A program made the position numbers and the translations under genes. A DNA stretch of 64,000 bases from Struthidea cinerea (taxonomy: Eukaryota; Chordata; Aves; Passeriformes; Corcoracidae), in NCBI GenBank assembly GCA_013397865.1, contig VZTI01003262.1:1251578-1315577 (forward strand), read 5' to 3'. Shown piece after piece: positions 54,601-64,000 of this stretch. Numbering within the stretch: position 1 is the stretch's first letter; each line of letters opens with the position of its first letter. The notes below the pieces were generated by a model. The model saw only the letters and a program-made list of their open reading frames with translations, had not been told where the DNA came from and ran no database searches.

Positions 54601-57600
54601 TAAAGGTGGCAGCCAGACCCACAGAGCCTTAAAATGCCACTCCCCAGTTTTTTCAAAGGATTAGAAAAGAAGAAAGGAAAAGGAAATAGCGAGTTCACCA
54701 GTTACAGAGAGGGAAAGAGTTTTAATGCTGAATCAATGCTAAGACTGCTTTCAGGGCACCAGAAAGGGGTTTATGTACTGACCCTCGGGACTGGGAACAC
54801 CGATCTAGGGCCAGACTATAGGTCTTTTAGTCACATTGATTGTTGCCTTAATTTATGACATGCTTACGCCACCACTTTTTTATTAAGCCGCCGTGTGACA
54901 ACGCGTCTAAGGTCAAAGAAGGAGTGCACAGTACTCCAGCTGCTCTGCAGGCGCTGCATGTTCTCTTGCCTTATGCTATGGGAAGATTCCACAGCACACA
55001 GGCAGGATGGATGAACAAAAAAACGTTCACAGAAAAAAAAAATAAAGCAAAACCCCTCAAAACCAGCAAAGAGCACACACCAGCTTTTAAAACCTGACAA
55101 ATCCAGGAAAAATTTTCTTGTTGGTCATCTAGCAGACTCACATTGTGCATACCTTCCTTACTTTCCTACCTATTCTTTCCTCCCTCACACCCACCCTTTT
55201 TTTCCCCCACACTGGCTATTTTATCACTTCAGATATTGCCTGTTCTAATCAGAGCAACAGTGAAGCAGGGATGTGCTTCTCCTTACCATGCTGGGCATAA
55301 CAAGACTGCAAATAAAATACTTCCACCTAAGCCCCTACCACTGGAATGCTATAGTGGTGGAGTCAGTATCCAACTGACACACAATTCCTAGCCTTTACGA
55401 TTCATCTGAAAGTCTGAAAATATAGCTCTGCTAGCTTAATTTTGAGCTCTCTAGCCATCAGGTGGGGTTGGGACCACAGCTCTGTGTTGCTTAGGATTCA
55501 AAGGAAGCATTCAAGGTCTGCTCAAATGGTATTAAATGAGTTCATTACCAATCCAGGATAAATACAACTTTTCCCACGCTGCATGGGCAGGGAGCTGAAT
55601 GCTGCGGACAAGACTCCAGCCCCAAAGCTGAGGCTTTAACTCCTGTGTAGTCTGTGCATGCCTGTGAGGTTTTCCAGGAGATCTGTCCGCTCCCTGTGCT
55701 ATACAGTGCAGGGTACAAGAGCTTAGACCACACAATCACACAGATGCCATGAGCCACAGGAAGAGGAAACACCGTGGTCCTACTTGTTTGCCTCGTTTTC
55801 CAGGTCTTCCTATAGGTCCTCTGTGTCCTGGTACTCCAGACTGTCCCTTTGGGCCCATCTCTCCCTTGGTGGTTGCAGAGGGAAGGAAGCAGGAGGTGAG
55901 TACATGGTTATGCCTGCCTCATCCAAGACAACAGATGCACATTGCTTTCATTCACATGATTCCTCTAGATAATGCTGGCACTGTTTCTTTCTTAGAAACC
56001 CAAAATTATAATAAAATATTTTAAAACGAACATAAAGTAAAAAAAAAACTCATACCATTTACCCACATACCCCTGAAAAATCCTTTCCTAAGGAAGAGGC
56101 CAAATGAGATCAGAAACCTGCTTAGAGATTTGGAGAGATCAAGGCTTGAAAAACTCTCTGACTCCTTGGCAATACCTTGCTTTGCTGTTAAGATGCATGT
56201 GTGATAAAAATGCTTAGGGAAAGGAAGGTGAATTCACTCATCTTCTAACCTCTTTAGAAGAAACTATTATTTCCTTTTCCTAATTTCAGACACATGATTT
56301 GATTATGTCATGAAATTATCCACCGTTAGGTTTTGCATAAGCCAACACCTGAATCTTGATTGTTTTTCAAGTACAGAATAACAATGACATAAATCTGGTC
56401 AGAATTATCACTGCTATTTATGGTAATGCCGTTTTGTTCCAGAGTATCAGGAAGAAAATTTTTATTAGTTTCAAGTGAATAAAACCCAAGCAATTAGGGC
56501 AGTCATGAATCTATAAACAACAGTTTGGATATGTAAAACAGGAGGAAGATTATGACTAAACAAGCAATCTGGGGGAAAAAGAGAAACAACGGCAAAGAGC
56601 TAAATCTGAGAGTTTTCTCCTAAGCTAAAAAGCCTAAAGAATTTGATCAAGTCCAGGCAGTGCTGGTCATTGAGTCAAGCAAGACCCTCAATATCTTATA
56701 CTTTCCAGCAAGGCCCTGAATCCACTCACTGAACCTGTCTCAGCATTTAACACAACTCCCCAGCACATCATGCCCACTTACTTTTTGTCCCAGCATTCCA
56801 GGGAAGCCAATTTCTCCCTACAAAGTCAAAGGAGAAAAATAATCAGAAAATGTGTAATGATCTTGGACAAAACAGCACCTTCCTCGGAAGGAAGAAAACA
56901 AGTGCCATGTGTGGATATTGGTTAAAAGCTGACTCAGCTTTTATTTACTGCAGGTAATGCAGTAGGTGCAGATTAATAAGCAAAATTTTACTATAAAGCT
57001 CCTTGTATGGTACCATTACTTCTCTGTCTGATCCTCTGCTGCCAGCTTCTGTTTCTCTGGAAAAACCATCCCGATTGTGCTCTTGTCTACAGGCAGCTCT
57101 GCTACCTGGACAGCTCTCAAACCCTGCCTCTGGGAACGGCATTTCTCTGTCGAAAGAACTTCCAAGCCATGAAACTCTCCCCCTCGTCCCCTCCTGGTAT
57201 TATCATATCACTAGCTGAAAGCATTTTGGGAAGCTGCCGTGGTTCTGGACTGCACAGCCCAGGAGGGGCTGGGGTGACCTCCGGGAAATCCTCCTCTGAC
57301 TCATCAGTCCCCCTAAGCACTGGGCTGGGGGCACACGGACATGGAGCTGCCCCATCACCCTCACATCAGGTGGGACCACTGCTTTCCCTCACCACTCTTT
57401 CCCTCTCTGGAAGATGCTTCCATGCTCCTTTCCTCTATGCCCCTCCTGTTTTTCCCTGTCAGAAGTACATTGCTTCAGATGCACATTCACAGCCATTTGG
57501 AAAAGAAAATTACCTGGTCCCCTTTGACTCCTTTGTCACCTCTGTCACCTCTGGATCCCTGAAGAAAGATAACAGGGGAGCAACAGCCTAATTACTACCA

Positions 57601-60600
57601 TTTCATGAAGAAGCAAAAAATATTTCTCCTACACAGTGCATTACCGAAGTCAACAAAATACAGTAGTATCTTCAGAGTGAGGTATACGGTTCATTATTGA
57701 TATCATAACAGAATTGAGGGTAAGGACTGTATGAAAAGGGACTCATTCTCCCCAGATAATTACTTTAAATACATGCTTTCCTGGACATAATACTTTAAAA
57801 TTTGATATTTTTTTCCCCAGTTGGCTTCTTTCCTCAGCTCAGGTCCCACTGTAAGGTCTTAGAGTACAAACTGTCTCAGTGCCAAAGCGTATATCACCTA
57901 ACTAAACCAGACCAACAATTAAGGATTATTTTACCCACGCTGCAGATGGGGAACCTGGAGTGAGTTTCACTGTAGCAACTTGTTCATGAGTCTACAGGGT
58001 GTAAAACTCACTTCTTCAGCATCCCAGCCCAAGTCACAAGACTGTGCTCCTTCTCAATACTTGTTTTCATTTCTCAGTGGGACCTTTAGACTTCATCAAA
58101 ATTCAATCTCGTTTCTACAGATACTTTTGTTTTTAACATAAGTGTTTCCAAATGTTAAATTATACATTATTCTGTTGTCACACTGACCTTTTCTCCTCTA
58201 GTTCCAGGAAAACCCTAAAGGGAATGATAGATATTTTAATGCTTCTCGCTTTCAAGATCACCCAAGAAGCCGGACTTTCAAACTTTGAAGTGAAGGAAAA
58301 GAACGAAGCACAAATAATTAATTGCATCAATGTGTAAATGCAAATGAATATGTACAGCTCCCAAAATTGCACTGAAACAGAACTGTGAAATACGAATTAA
58401 AGTCAAGACAGCTCAGCCCAAAAGCCATTATGAAAAAGCCAGGTAAAGCCAGCAGCTTTGATAATGCTTTGAAACTGAAACAAGTAAAATAAATGTAACT
58501 GAGAGTAAATAAAGCATTAGATGCCACAATTACTAATCTAAAATAATTTTAACAATAATCTTCCTCTTCTGTTTAGTTTGTTTGTTTGTTGTTTTTTCCC
58601 CCATGGAATATACTTAAGTTATACGTAAGTAATCTAGTGTGATCATTAATATAAAACTGAGTTTCTCTTAAAGAAACATAGAATAAACAAAGGTATTCAG
58701 TTCTTCTTTCCAGTCCTTTATTTGAATAAACTGATTACATAATTTATTTCAACTGTCAGTACATATGTGTAGTTCTAGTAGGGGACCAAAATTATCTCCA
58801 CAGACTTATGAGGTGAGTGGAAAACATTGCAGACATGATTTAATGCTGCAGATATGCTTAAGAACTCCATTTTTCTAGTGGGATACAATTACATCTGAGC
58901 TTGCTTTTAAAATAAATTACAGCAATTTATACCAAAGCATTTTTACGAAAAGCCAAAAACACAGCCAAGCCCAACCAGACAACATAACCTTGCTTGATGT
59001 ATTTTTTAGCTGTATTAGAAAAGATAAACCTTGATAAATGCCTTCCAGAAAATTTGTGAGGGAAGCAGCTGTCAGCAGAGCATTAGAAACCAATGTCTGA
59101 AAATGCAGTGTTTGGTTAACAAACCTTGGAGCCCATTGGTCCTCTTGTACCTGGCAATCCCATCACACCCAACTCTCCCTTTTCACCCTAAAGGGGTCAA
59201 TAAAGAGAGTTATTGAATGTGGCTCTCTGATGAGGTCATATTTGAATGTCTGACAGTTCAGTGGTTCAGGTTTTATGTCAAATAGTTAAGTCTGACCTTG
59301 GTGTAGCATTGTAGACCGGGGTCTATACTGCAGTTGTATTCTGCCTGAGCCCTCGCATGTTATCTTACTCTTCTGTTTGCATTTTCTTTTGTGGGTAATT
59401 TTTGCTTTCGTTTACCCAGATGTTATTAAAGGACATGCAAGCAAACCACCATCATCAGTGCATCCTTTCTGCATGAAGGTGCATTGTCTCTACCCACCTC
59501 CACTGAGCTGCAGAAAAGAAAGGCATTTTGCTGCATGCCTTGTGGCTTGTGGAGGCATAGTGACTGCTTTTATTGTAGTTCCGAGACACCATGTGCTGAG
59601 CAGTCATTTGGAGCCAGTAAATCATGAAAAAGCTTTACAACCACTTCTCTGGCTGCTGTCAGCTAATTATATCTAGCGTGAAATGCAGAGTAGACCCCCA
59701 GACATGCAGCAGTGCTACCAGCAGAACACATTTGGCTCTTACTCTCCTTTGGCTTTCACTGTCCAAGAAATGGAGAGGATTTTCCTGTTGGCTGCTGCCC
59801 CTGCAGAAGTTCAGACAAGACTTGATGGAATGAAGCAGGAGAAATACGGACTGAGTAAGGCTGTGTCAAAGTAAGAGAAGACAACAAGACCCAGCTGAAG
59901 AAATAGCAAATATCCACAGAGGTGGACGTGAGTTAAAAAATCCAAACAGCAGCCTACTGGAGATTTACAGCAAGAGGGGGATGCAGCACATATTTATGAT
60001 GAAGATGAGAATAAGATGTTGGAGAAGATCAGAGATGGGGAGAAAAGAAAGAAAGACACAACCAGCTGAAGTGACCACAGAGATCTTCTGCACTGTATTC
60101 AACTGGAGCCTCTGCTGACTGGCAGGAAAACAAAATTTATGAAGACCAGAAGAAATGAAACTGTGAACCTACCTAAAGAACAGGGGGGACCAGTATCAGA
60201 AGAGACAATAAAAGCAGAAGAATCACAATCAAACAGCAAGTAGGACTTGCAGTTGAAGTACGGGGAAAAGTATTACTACTCAATATGAGGGATGCTTCCA
60301 GGAGTGTGATGAAAAAGCATAGTAGTAGATAGAGGAGATTAAATCAAAATTAGGAAGACTACATAAATAAAACTAAACTCTTTATATGGAAAGGACCAAG
60401 TGAATGAATTTCCTGTCTGCTTTGCTCTCTTCTTTTACTAAGACCATGCAGGAAGGGGTTCACTTAACTTTGCCCTCACTGTTCCTGCTGTGGTAAATCA
60501 TAGCACACAATGCATTTGTGAGGGGAACCATTTCCCATCTCAGTTCAAAGTGAACATTGATTTCTTTTAACTGCATACTTTCTTGTTGCTTGCCTACATT

Positions 60601-63600
60601 CCCACATACTAGATGATATTCTTCATCTAACATGTCTGTGAAGATCTTGAAAGCCTGATTCCCAGATGTGGCTTGAATTCACAAGTCACCTACTACTATT
60701 CTTGCAGTATCAAGAGCTACAGCATCATATCCTCTGAGGTGGGGCCATCAACCTTCACAGAGCAAACAGAGAGTCAAAGAGTTACCAGAAAAAGCAGTTT
60801 CAAACTAGGCACCCTGTGCAGTCCTTTAGCCTAATGCATCCTAGTTTGAAGAAAAGCAAGTTATCTCAAAACTCCCTGTAGAAGCTCCATAAACCACAGC
60901 TCCTATGAAGAGCTGTTATACCTTTTTCATAAGCCAGCACTCATTAAAGGACTATCCTGAAGCTCTTTTTATAACAAATGCAGGTGAAGCAGCCACTCTG
61001 CATTAGCAAAGCATGTCATCTCTTCTGCTGTTTGTTAATAAAAATAACAGGAATTAATATTTATTTGTATGGGAATGAACTCCAAAGATGTGATCAGCCA
61101 TTCTCACAGTTTGCAATCTCTTTCCCCTGATACCAGCCTGGTATTTTCCCTCTGATCACACGAGCTCACAGTCCACCTTCAGGCAAAGGGATCCTCATAA
61201 ACAATAGTCGTAATGATGGCAATCAGTTTAGAAACACTGATTTGCGTGATTGTGAGACACCAGTGGCTATCAGTGAGCCTTCATTGTATTAATTTTCAAT
61301 TTCCCTTTGACGTGTTTAATCCACATAAGAAGTGCTACAGGGGCTGGGCTGAAGGCAGAGTAACCTAACCCTAGACTGGGCAGGCCTTTGCAGAGCAGTG
61401 TAAGAGAGGGGACAAGCACAGAGTGTCCTTGCACTGCTGCAGCTTCCCAGCCTCCTGCAAGTTAGCTGTTCAGAGATTTCCCAACACAACTCTTCTGTTC
61501 AGACTGTGATGTTGAACAGTTTGTTCCTTGTGAATTTTAGTCTTACCTTCGGTCCCACAGGTCCAGGCCATCCTACTGGTCCCGGCATCCCAGGGACGCC
61601 CGGGGGACCTGGTCTACCCTTGAACAGAAAACATTGATTACAATGGTTCATATTCCCACACAGGTCACTACTGCAGACAGGGGATAAAAAGGCCTTCGTG
61701 TACTTATATCCATACAAATCCAATTTATGTTGAGAGCGGAACCAAATCTTTAACTAGCTATTCCTATTACTATGGTCCTTATTCTGAACATTCCCATATT
61801 GCTAGCTGTAGTTGCTCTTTCTTAACTACTGTATGATAGCAATAACTACATATGTACATACAGGTATTTATCTGTTTTAATTGCTGCCTGTAAATCACTC
61901 TTTGAATATCTCCTAAAGTGCTGCAGATTAATGCTATTCCACTGCTTTACACTGCTTGACAATATGATCTCAGAAATGTCATCATGACATTCGGGGCCAA
62001 GAGTGAACTGTCACGGGCCAGACAACTTTTAACAAAAGTTGTATAGTTTTATTTCCAACCTGAGCAACTTCTCTTTGAGAACCTACTTGTTTTTGTCAGA
62101 AGAGTGAGTGTTGATGTACTGTGTTTAAGGTTTAGCACTTTCTTGTAGGTTGGTGGGTTACTCTCTCGAAGGCATTACTGTTTTGAACTCTTGAATTTAC
62201 ATTAATAATATTTTTGTTTACTGTAGGGCATTTGAAAATAGATTAAAGAAAATTACCTCTTCTGCTTATGTGTTTTATATTTATTTGAATTACTGATTGG
62301 TAGCTGGTGTCAAAATCCTTGATATATTATTAGAAAGGTGTCAAAATCCTTGGTGTATTATTAGAAGGGTACTTCTTTTCCTAGTTAGTGACCGCCCCCT
62401 GCATATCTCTGATTTCATCCTGCATTTCTGTCTTCTTTAAAGTTAATTACATTAAATGGATGTACTTAGTGACTGAGATAACGTATTCTGTTTCATCACA
62501 TGTAGGAGCACATATTTTTGACAATATATCACGGCTCATATGTCCCCAAGCATAGGATTGTAGCCAGCATATTGCATTGGTGCCAGAGCTCTGGAAGGGT
62601 AATCATTAATGGTTATTCCTCCTTCAGGGGTATCTGGCTGAGCCTTGTTTAGACTTTGGAAGAGTAAAAAGATGGATTTTGCTTTGGGTTTTTTTTGGTA
62701 CACCTTTTATGACAGCTCCCATAATCTGCTTCCCCTGTCCACACAGACAGTTCAGTTAATGCCCCACTATTTGGCTTGTCTCCATGCTTTTAACTCAGGG
62801 AATTTGTCAAATTCAAACCAGCTGGGGCAGCTCTCCAGCCCTGCACCCAAAGCTCCCTACCATCCACCCTGGGTACCAGTGAGAGAAGCACTAACAGGTT
62901 AAACTTCCACATTAGCTAATTTTTATTGAACTGTTGTCTGCACCCCTCCCTGGCAGCTGCTATTAAATATTGGATGGATTTCTGAGACAGCACCTTTGTT
63001 CATACCTTTCTTCCAGGCCTGCCGATCTCCCCCTGCCAGAGAAAGGAATATGTCAGTCTTGTAGGCACCACATGAAGCACAGGGGCTCTTAAGTCAATGC
63101 ATCGATGCATTTCTATTAAAAAACAAAAAAAACAAACAAACAAGCAAACCCATAACCCCCTCCCCACACAAACAAATAAATACCACCAAACAAAACACTG
63201 TGAATATCTTCACAGTGCCCAAGACTTTGGTTACAGAGGTAAAATGAGAAGAATTTCTGTATCAGAACTCCTCGGTCTTTCCTGTGTTCTCAGCCCTAAA
63301 CCTACAGCCAACGTCTTGTGTAACAAAGCACATAATTACGTGCTCAGCCTCAGGTGTAAGATTCTTTAGGTATCATTATGGAGCAAATCTTTGCACTTCT
63401 GAAAATATAACTTAACATATAGGCCAGCTTTAATACCTGAGCTGTCCCATACAATTCACACTGCATGGGAGAACTCTGCTCCTCAAGTCCTCCCAGAGGG
63501 ACACGGAGCTTGAAGGCCTTTGGGTCAGTAAGACTTCTGACTTTTGCACCTGACGTGCTTTCTCAAAGCATACCCTTAACAGAGGTCACGGCCATGAGAA

Positions 63601-63856
63601 GCCATAAAAAATATTTCAAGACTGAAAATGAACACTGAAAGACTAAGTTTTAAATTATAGCTTCAAACCAATTCATAGCTTTACATTCAAATTAAAGAAA
63701 AGCTCTCCCTTCATAAAGCTCACTATTCACTAAAGAGACAAAAAATGAACACCCTCCCCTGCTTCTTTGCTCCTCAAAACCCCATCAAACTCCGTAACAA
63801 CAGGCACTTACTTTCTCCCCTTTTGGTCCCATTATACCAGGAATTCCTTGTGGACC
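42598..63856 (-). CDS. COLQ: COLQ: collagen-like tail subunit of asymmetric acetylcholinesterase, 3' fourteen exons (5' part outside window)
   Basis: Exons in transcription order: 63812-63856, 63006-63032, 61547-61618, 59125-59187, 58188-58214, 57514-57558, 56782-56817, 55784-55864, 52475-52571, 50564-50688, 47685-47804, 46971-47091, 44675-44777, 42598-42667. They join in phase to 1032 nt, 343 codons plus stop (human COLQ is about 455 residues). ColQ trimerises and anchors acetylcholinesterase in the synaptic basal lamina, binding perlecan and MuSK. The first 177 residues here are Gly-X-Y triplets. They carry two basic BBXB heparin-binding motifs, RKGR across the second/third exon junction and KRGK in the eighth. 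Then comes RCLC and a Cys-rich C-terminal domain with [35 protein letters not shown] and [12 protein letters not shown] before TGA. The signal peptide and proline-rich attachment domain exons lie past 64000. Collagen exons are multiples of 9 nt in phase 0 up to the 52475-52571 exon. Confidence 0.97.
43951..43970. repeat. 20-bp perfect palindrome
   Basis: ATTTAATTTGCAAATTAAAT equals its own reverse complement. It contains TAAT/ATTA homeodomain cores and an octamer-like ATTTGCAAAT centre. Confidence 0.95.
44117..44142. repeat. Hairpin AGCAGATGC / GCATCTGCT
   Basis: Nine-base perfect arms at 44117-44125 and 44134-44142 with an 8-nt loop. A related TAAGCAGATG copy lies about 28 nt upstream. Confidence 0.85.
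44675..44777 (-). CDS. COLQ: COLQ exon m, Cys-rich C-terminal domain
   Basis: The acceptor is TTTTTCACCAG|GG and the donor CCTGG|GTATGT. Encodes (R)[20 protein letters not shown] then [13 protein letters not shown] and two bases of G. No ORF long enough for automated finding; identified by phase and the CHRAYCGDG motif. Confidence 0.96.
46971..47091 (-). CDS. COLQ: COLQ exon l, Cys-rich C-terminal domain
   Basis: The acceptor is CTCGGTCAG|CTC and the donor TATAA|GTAAGT. Encodes [20 protein letters not shown] then [12 protein letters not shown] to DDCI. The [16 protein letters not shown] block is the Cys-rich repeat of the ColQ C-terminus. Confidence 0.97.
47685..47804 (-). CDS. COLQ: COLQ exon k, C-terminal domain
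   Basis: The acceptor is CTGTGCCCCAG|ATA and the donor GTCCAG|GTGAAA. 40 codons, [18 protein letters not shown] through [20 protein letters not shown]. Nearly identical to the mammalian domain. Confidence 0.97.
50564..50688 (-). CDS. COLQ: COLQ exon j, end of helix and hinge
   Basis: The acceptor is TTGCAATAG|GA and the donor CCTGCG|GTAAGC. Encodes [16 protein letters not shown] and a non-collagen linker ending YPKVPA. The CLC cysteines follow the helix end as in mammalian ColQ, where such cysteines link the trimer. Confidence 0.96.
50689..55783 (-). other. COLQ introns flanking exon i
   Basis: Introns 50689-52474 and 52572-55783, plus a CA run at 50751-50762 just beyond exon j. The stretch about 53745-53935 has the look of an enhancer: AGATAAG at 53832-53838 and ACATTCCA (TEAD/M-CAT type) at 53854-53861. 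Otherwise nothing seen. Confidence 0.55.
52475..52571 (-). CDS. COLQ: COLQ collagen exon i
   Basis: The acceptor is CTCTTCTAG|GGA and the donor GATTAG|GTAAGC. 32 codons plus one base: [19 protein letters not shown] to GPSGL and the first base of G. Its 97-nt length breaks the 9-nt rule and introduces a one-residue-short triplet (GL before GPK). Confidence 0.95.
55784..55864 (-). CDS. COLQ: COLQ collagen exon h, second heparin motif
   Basis: The acceptor is ACCACCAAG|GGA (pyrimidine tract about 12 nt upstream) and the donor AAACAA|GTAGGA. 27 codons, including GRPGKRGKQ with the KRGK basic cluster. Confidence 0.95.
56782..56817 (-). CDS. COLQ: COLQ collagen exon g
   Basis: The acceptor is GACTTTGTAG|GGA and the donor CAAAAA|GTAAGT. 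12 codons, [12 protein letters not shown]. Confidence 0.94.
57514..57558 (-). CDS. COLQ: COLQ collagen exon f
   Basis: The acceptor is CTTTCTTCAG|GGA and the donor GACCAG|GTAATT. 15 codons, [15 protein letters not shown], a strongly charged stretch of the helix. Confidence 0.94.
58188..58214 (-). CDS. COLQ: COLQ collagen exon e
   Basis: The acceptor is ATTCCCTTTAG|GGT and the donor GAAAAG|GTCAGT. 9 codons, GFPGTRGEK. Confidence 0.93.
59125..59187 (-). CDS. COLQ: COLQ collagen exon d
   Basis: The acceptor is CCCCTTTAG|GGT and the donor TCCAAG|GTTTGT, a weaker donor. 21 codons, [13 protein letters not shown] to GPMGSK. Confidence 0.95.
61547..61618 (-). CDS. COLQ: COLQ collagen exon c
   Basis: The acceptor is CTGTTCAAG|GGT and the donor CCGAAG|GTAAGA. 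24 codons, starting [19 protein letters not shown] and ending GPK. The unusual Trp in a Gly-X-Y triplet (GWP) matches mammalian ColQ. Confidence 0.96.
62306..62367. repeat. 31-bp tandem duplication, COLQ intron
   Basis: ggtgtcaaaatccttg-a/g-t-a/g-tattattagaa occurs twice in immediate succession (62306-62336, 62337-62367) with only a few A/G differences. Confidence 0.85.
63006..63032 (-). CDS. COLQ: COLQ collagen exon b, first half of heparin motif
   Basis: The acceptor is CTCTGGCAG|GGG and the donor AGAAAG|GTATGA. 9 codons, GEIGRPGRK. The final RK joins GR of the next exon to give RKGR. Confidence 0.93.
63119..63200. repeat. AAAC-rich low-complexity tract
   Basis: Runs of A broken by single C (aaacaaacaaacaagcaaac) continue for about 80 bases, an imperfect AAAC microsatellite. 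Confidence 0.7.
63812..63856 (-). CDS. COLQ: COLQ collagen exon a
   Basis: The acceptor is TTCTCCCTAG|GGT and the donor GAGAAA|GTAAGT. 15 codons, [15 protein letters not shown]. The first COLQ exon reached from the right edge; upstream exons are outside. Confidence 0.93.
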
Positions 63857-64000
63857 CTAGGGAGAAAAATGAATGCTATTATTAAACTGCATTAGTGAGG
63901 TGCTTGTCTTCCTTCAGTCCTTGACCCTGTATGTGTCTCCTGGGACAGTGAACCCCTAGGTTTGAGGTGTTGGGTCTTGTGTTTGAATTTGGCCTCCAAA

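Larger units (their letters stand above)
55865..63811 (-). other. COLQ introns among collagen exons a-h
   Basis: Introns 55865-56781, 56818-57513, 57559-58187, 58215-59124, 59188-61546, 61619-63005 and 63033-63811. Contain a 31-bp tandem duplication at 62306-62367 and an A/C-rich AAAC-type tract at 63119-63200. The 194-codon plus-strand frame at 57007-57591 is antisense to exon f and its flanks and is not a gene. Confidence 0.6.

Noticed and set aside
52572..55783. A missing COLQ collagen exon in the largest collagen-region intron
   Set aside because: The order of exon products matches mammalian ColQ without a gap, and no Gly-X-Y stretch with splice sites was seen.
57007..57591. 194-codon plus-strand open frame
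   Set aside because: Antisense to COLQ exon f and its flanking introns. The minus strand here has a clear Gly-X-Y exon with splice sites.
1..64000. CRISPR arrays, operons, prophage, integrons or toxin-antitoxin pairs
   Set aside because: The window is vertebrate nuclear DNA; no regular spacer-repeat arrays or dense prokaryotic coding are present.

Overview
The window is nuclear DNA of a vertebrate, most likely a bird. It holds large multi-exon genes with GT-AG introns, a CpG-rich first exon, and CR1 LINE copies of the sauropsid type. No viral, bacterial, CRISPR or operon-like content was seen. Two genes were reconstructed by eye from splice sites, reading phase and family knowledge. They converge tail to tail with about 18 kb between their stop codons.

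Region 1 (75-24697, + strand) is the complete coding region of PLEKHA8 (FAPP2). It has 14 coding exons totalling 1563 nt, or 520 codons plus stop. The protein has an N-terminal PH domain, a Ser/Glu-rich linker and a C-terminal glycolipid-transfer (GLTP) domain whose Asp, Asn, Lys, Trp and His ligand residues are intact. All introns are GT-AG except intron 3, which reads as GC-AG.

Region 2 (24698 to about 42.35 kb) has no protein gene I can support. It starts with the PLEKHA8 3' UTR, whose end is uncertain. It then holds a degenerate minus-strand CR1 LINE (about 26169-27705) with two single-N positions and a perfect 246-bp direct duplication on either side of one N, which looks like an assembly error. 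The rest is unassigned non-coding DNA with overlapping chance ORFs in a less AT-rich stretch (about 33.8-37.8 kb).

Region 3 (42598-63856 and beyond, - strand) is the 3' part of COLQ, the collagen tail of asymmetric acetylcholinesterase. Fourteen exons were placed, 1032 nt or 343 codons plus stop. They cover nearly the whole collagen helix, including both basic heparin-binding motifs, and the complete Cys-rich C-terminal domain. The exons for the signal peptide and the proline-rich cholinesterase attachment domain lie beyond the right edge.

The two genes are not functionally linked: one is a Golgi/trans-Golgi glycolipid carrier, the other an extracellular synaptic anchor. In human they sit on different chromosomes (7p14 and 3p25), so the adjacency is a chromosome-evolution observation. 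I found no new biological system. The items most worth checking are the GC-AG intron, the duplication at the N, a 20-bp perfect palindrome in a COLQ intron, a heat-shock-element-like array in PLEKHA8 intron 10, a hairpin past the COLQ stop, and a few possible intronic regulatory elements.
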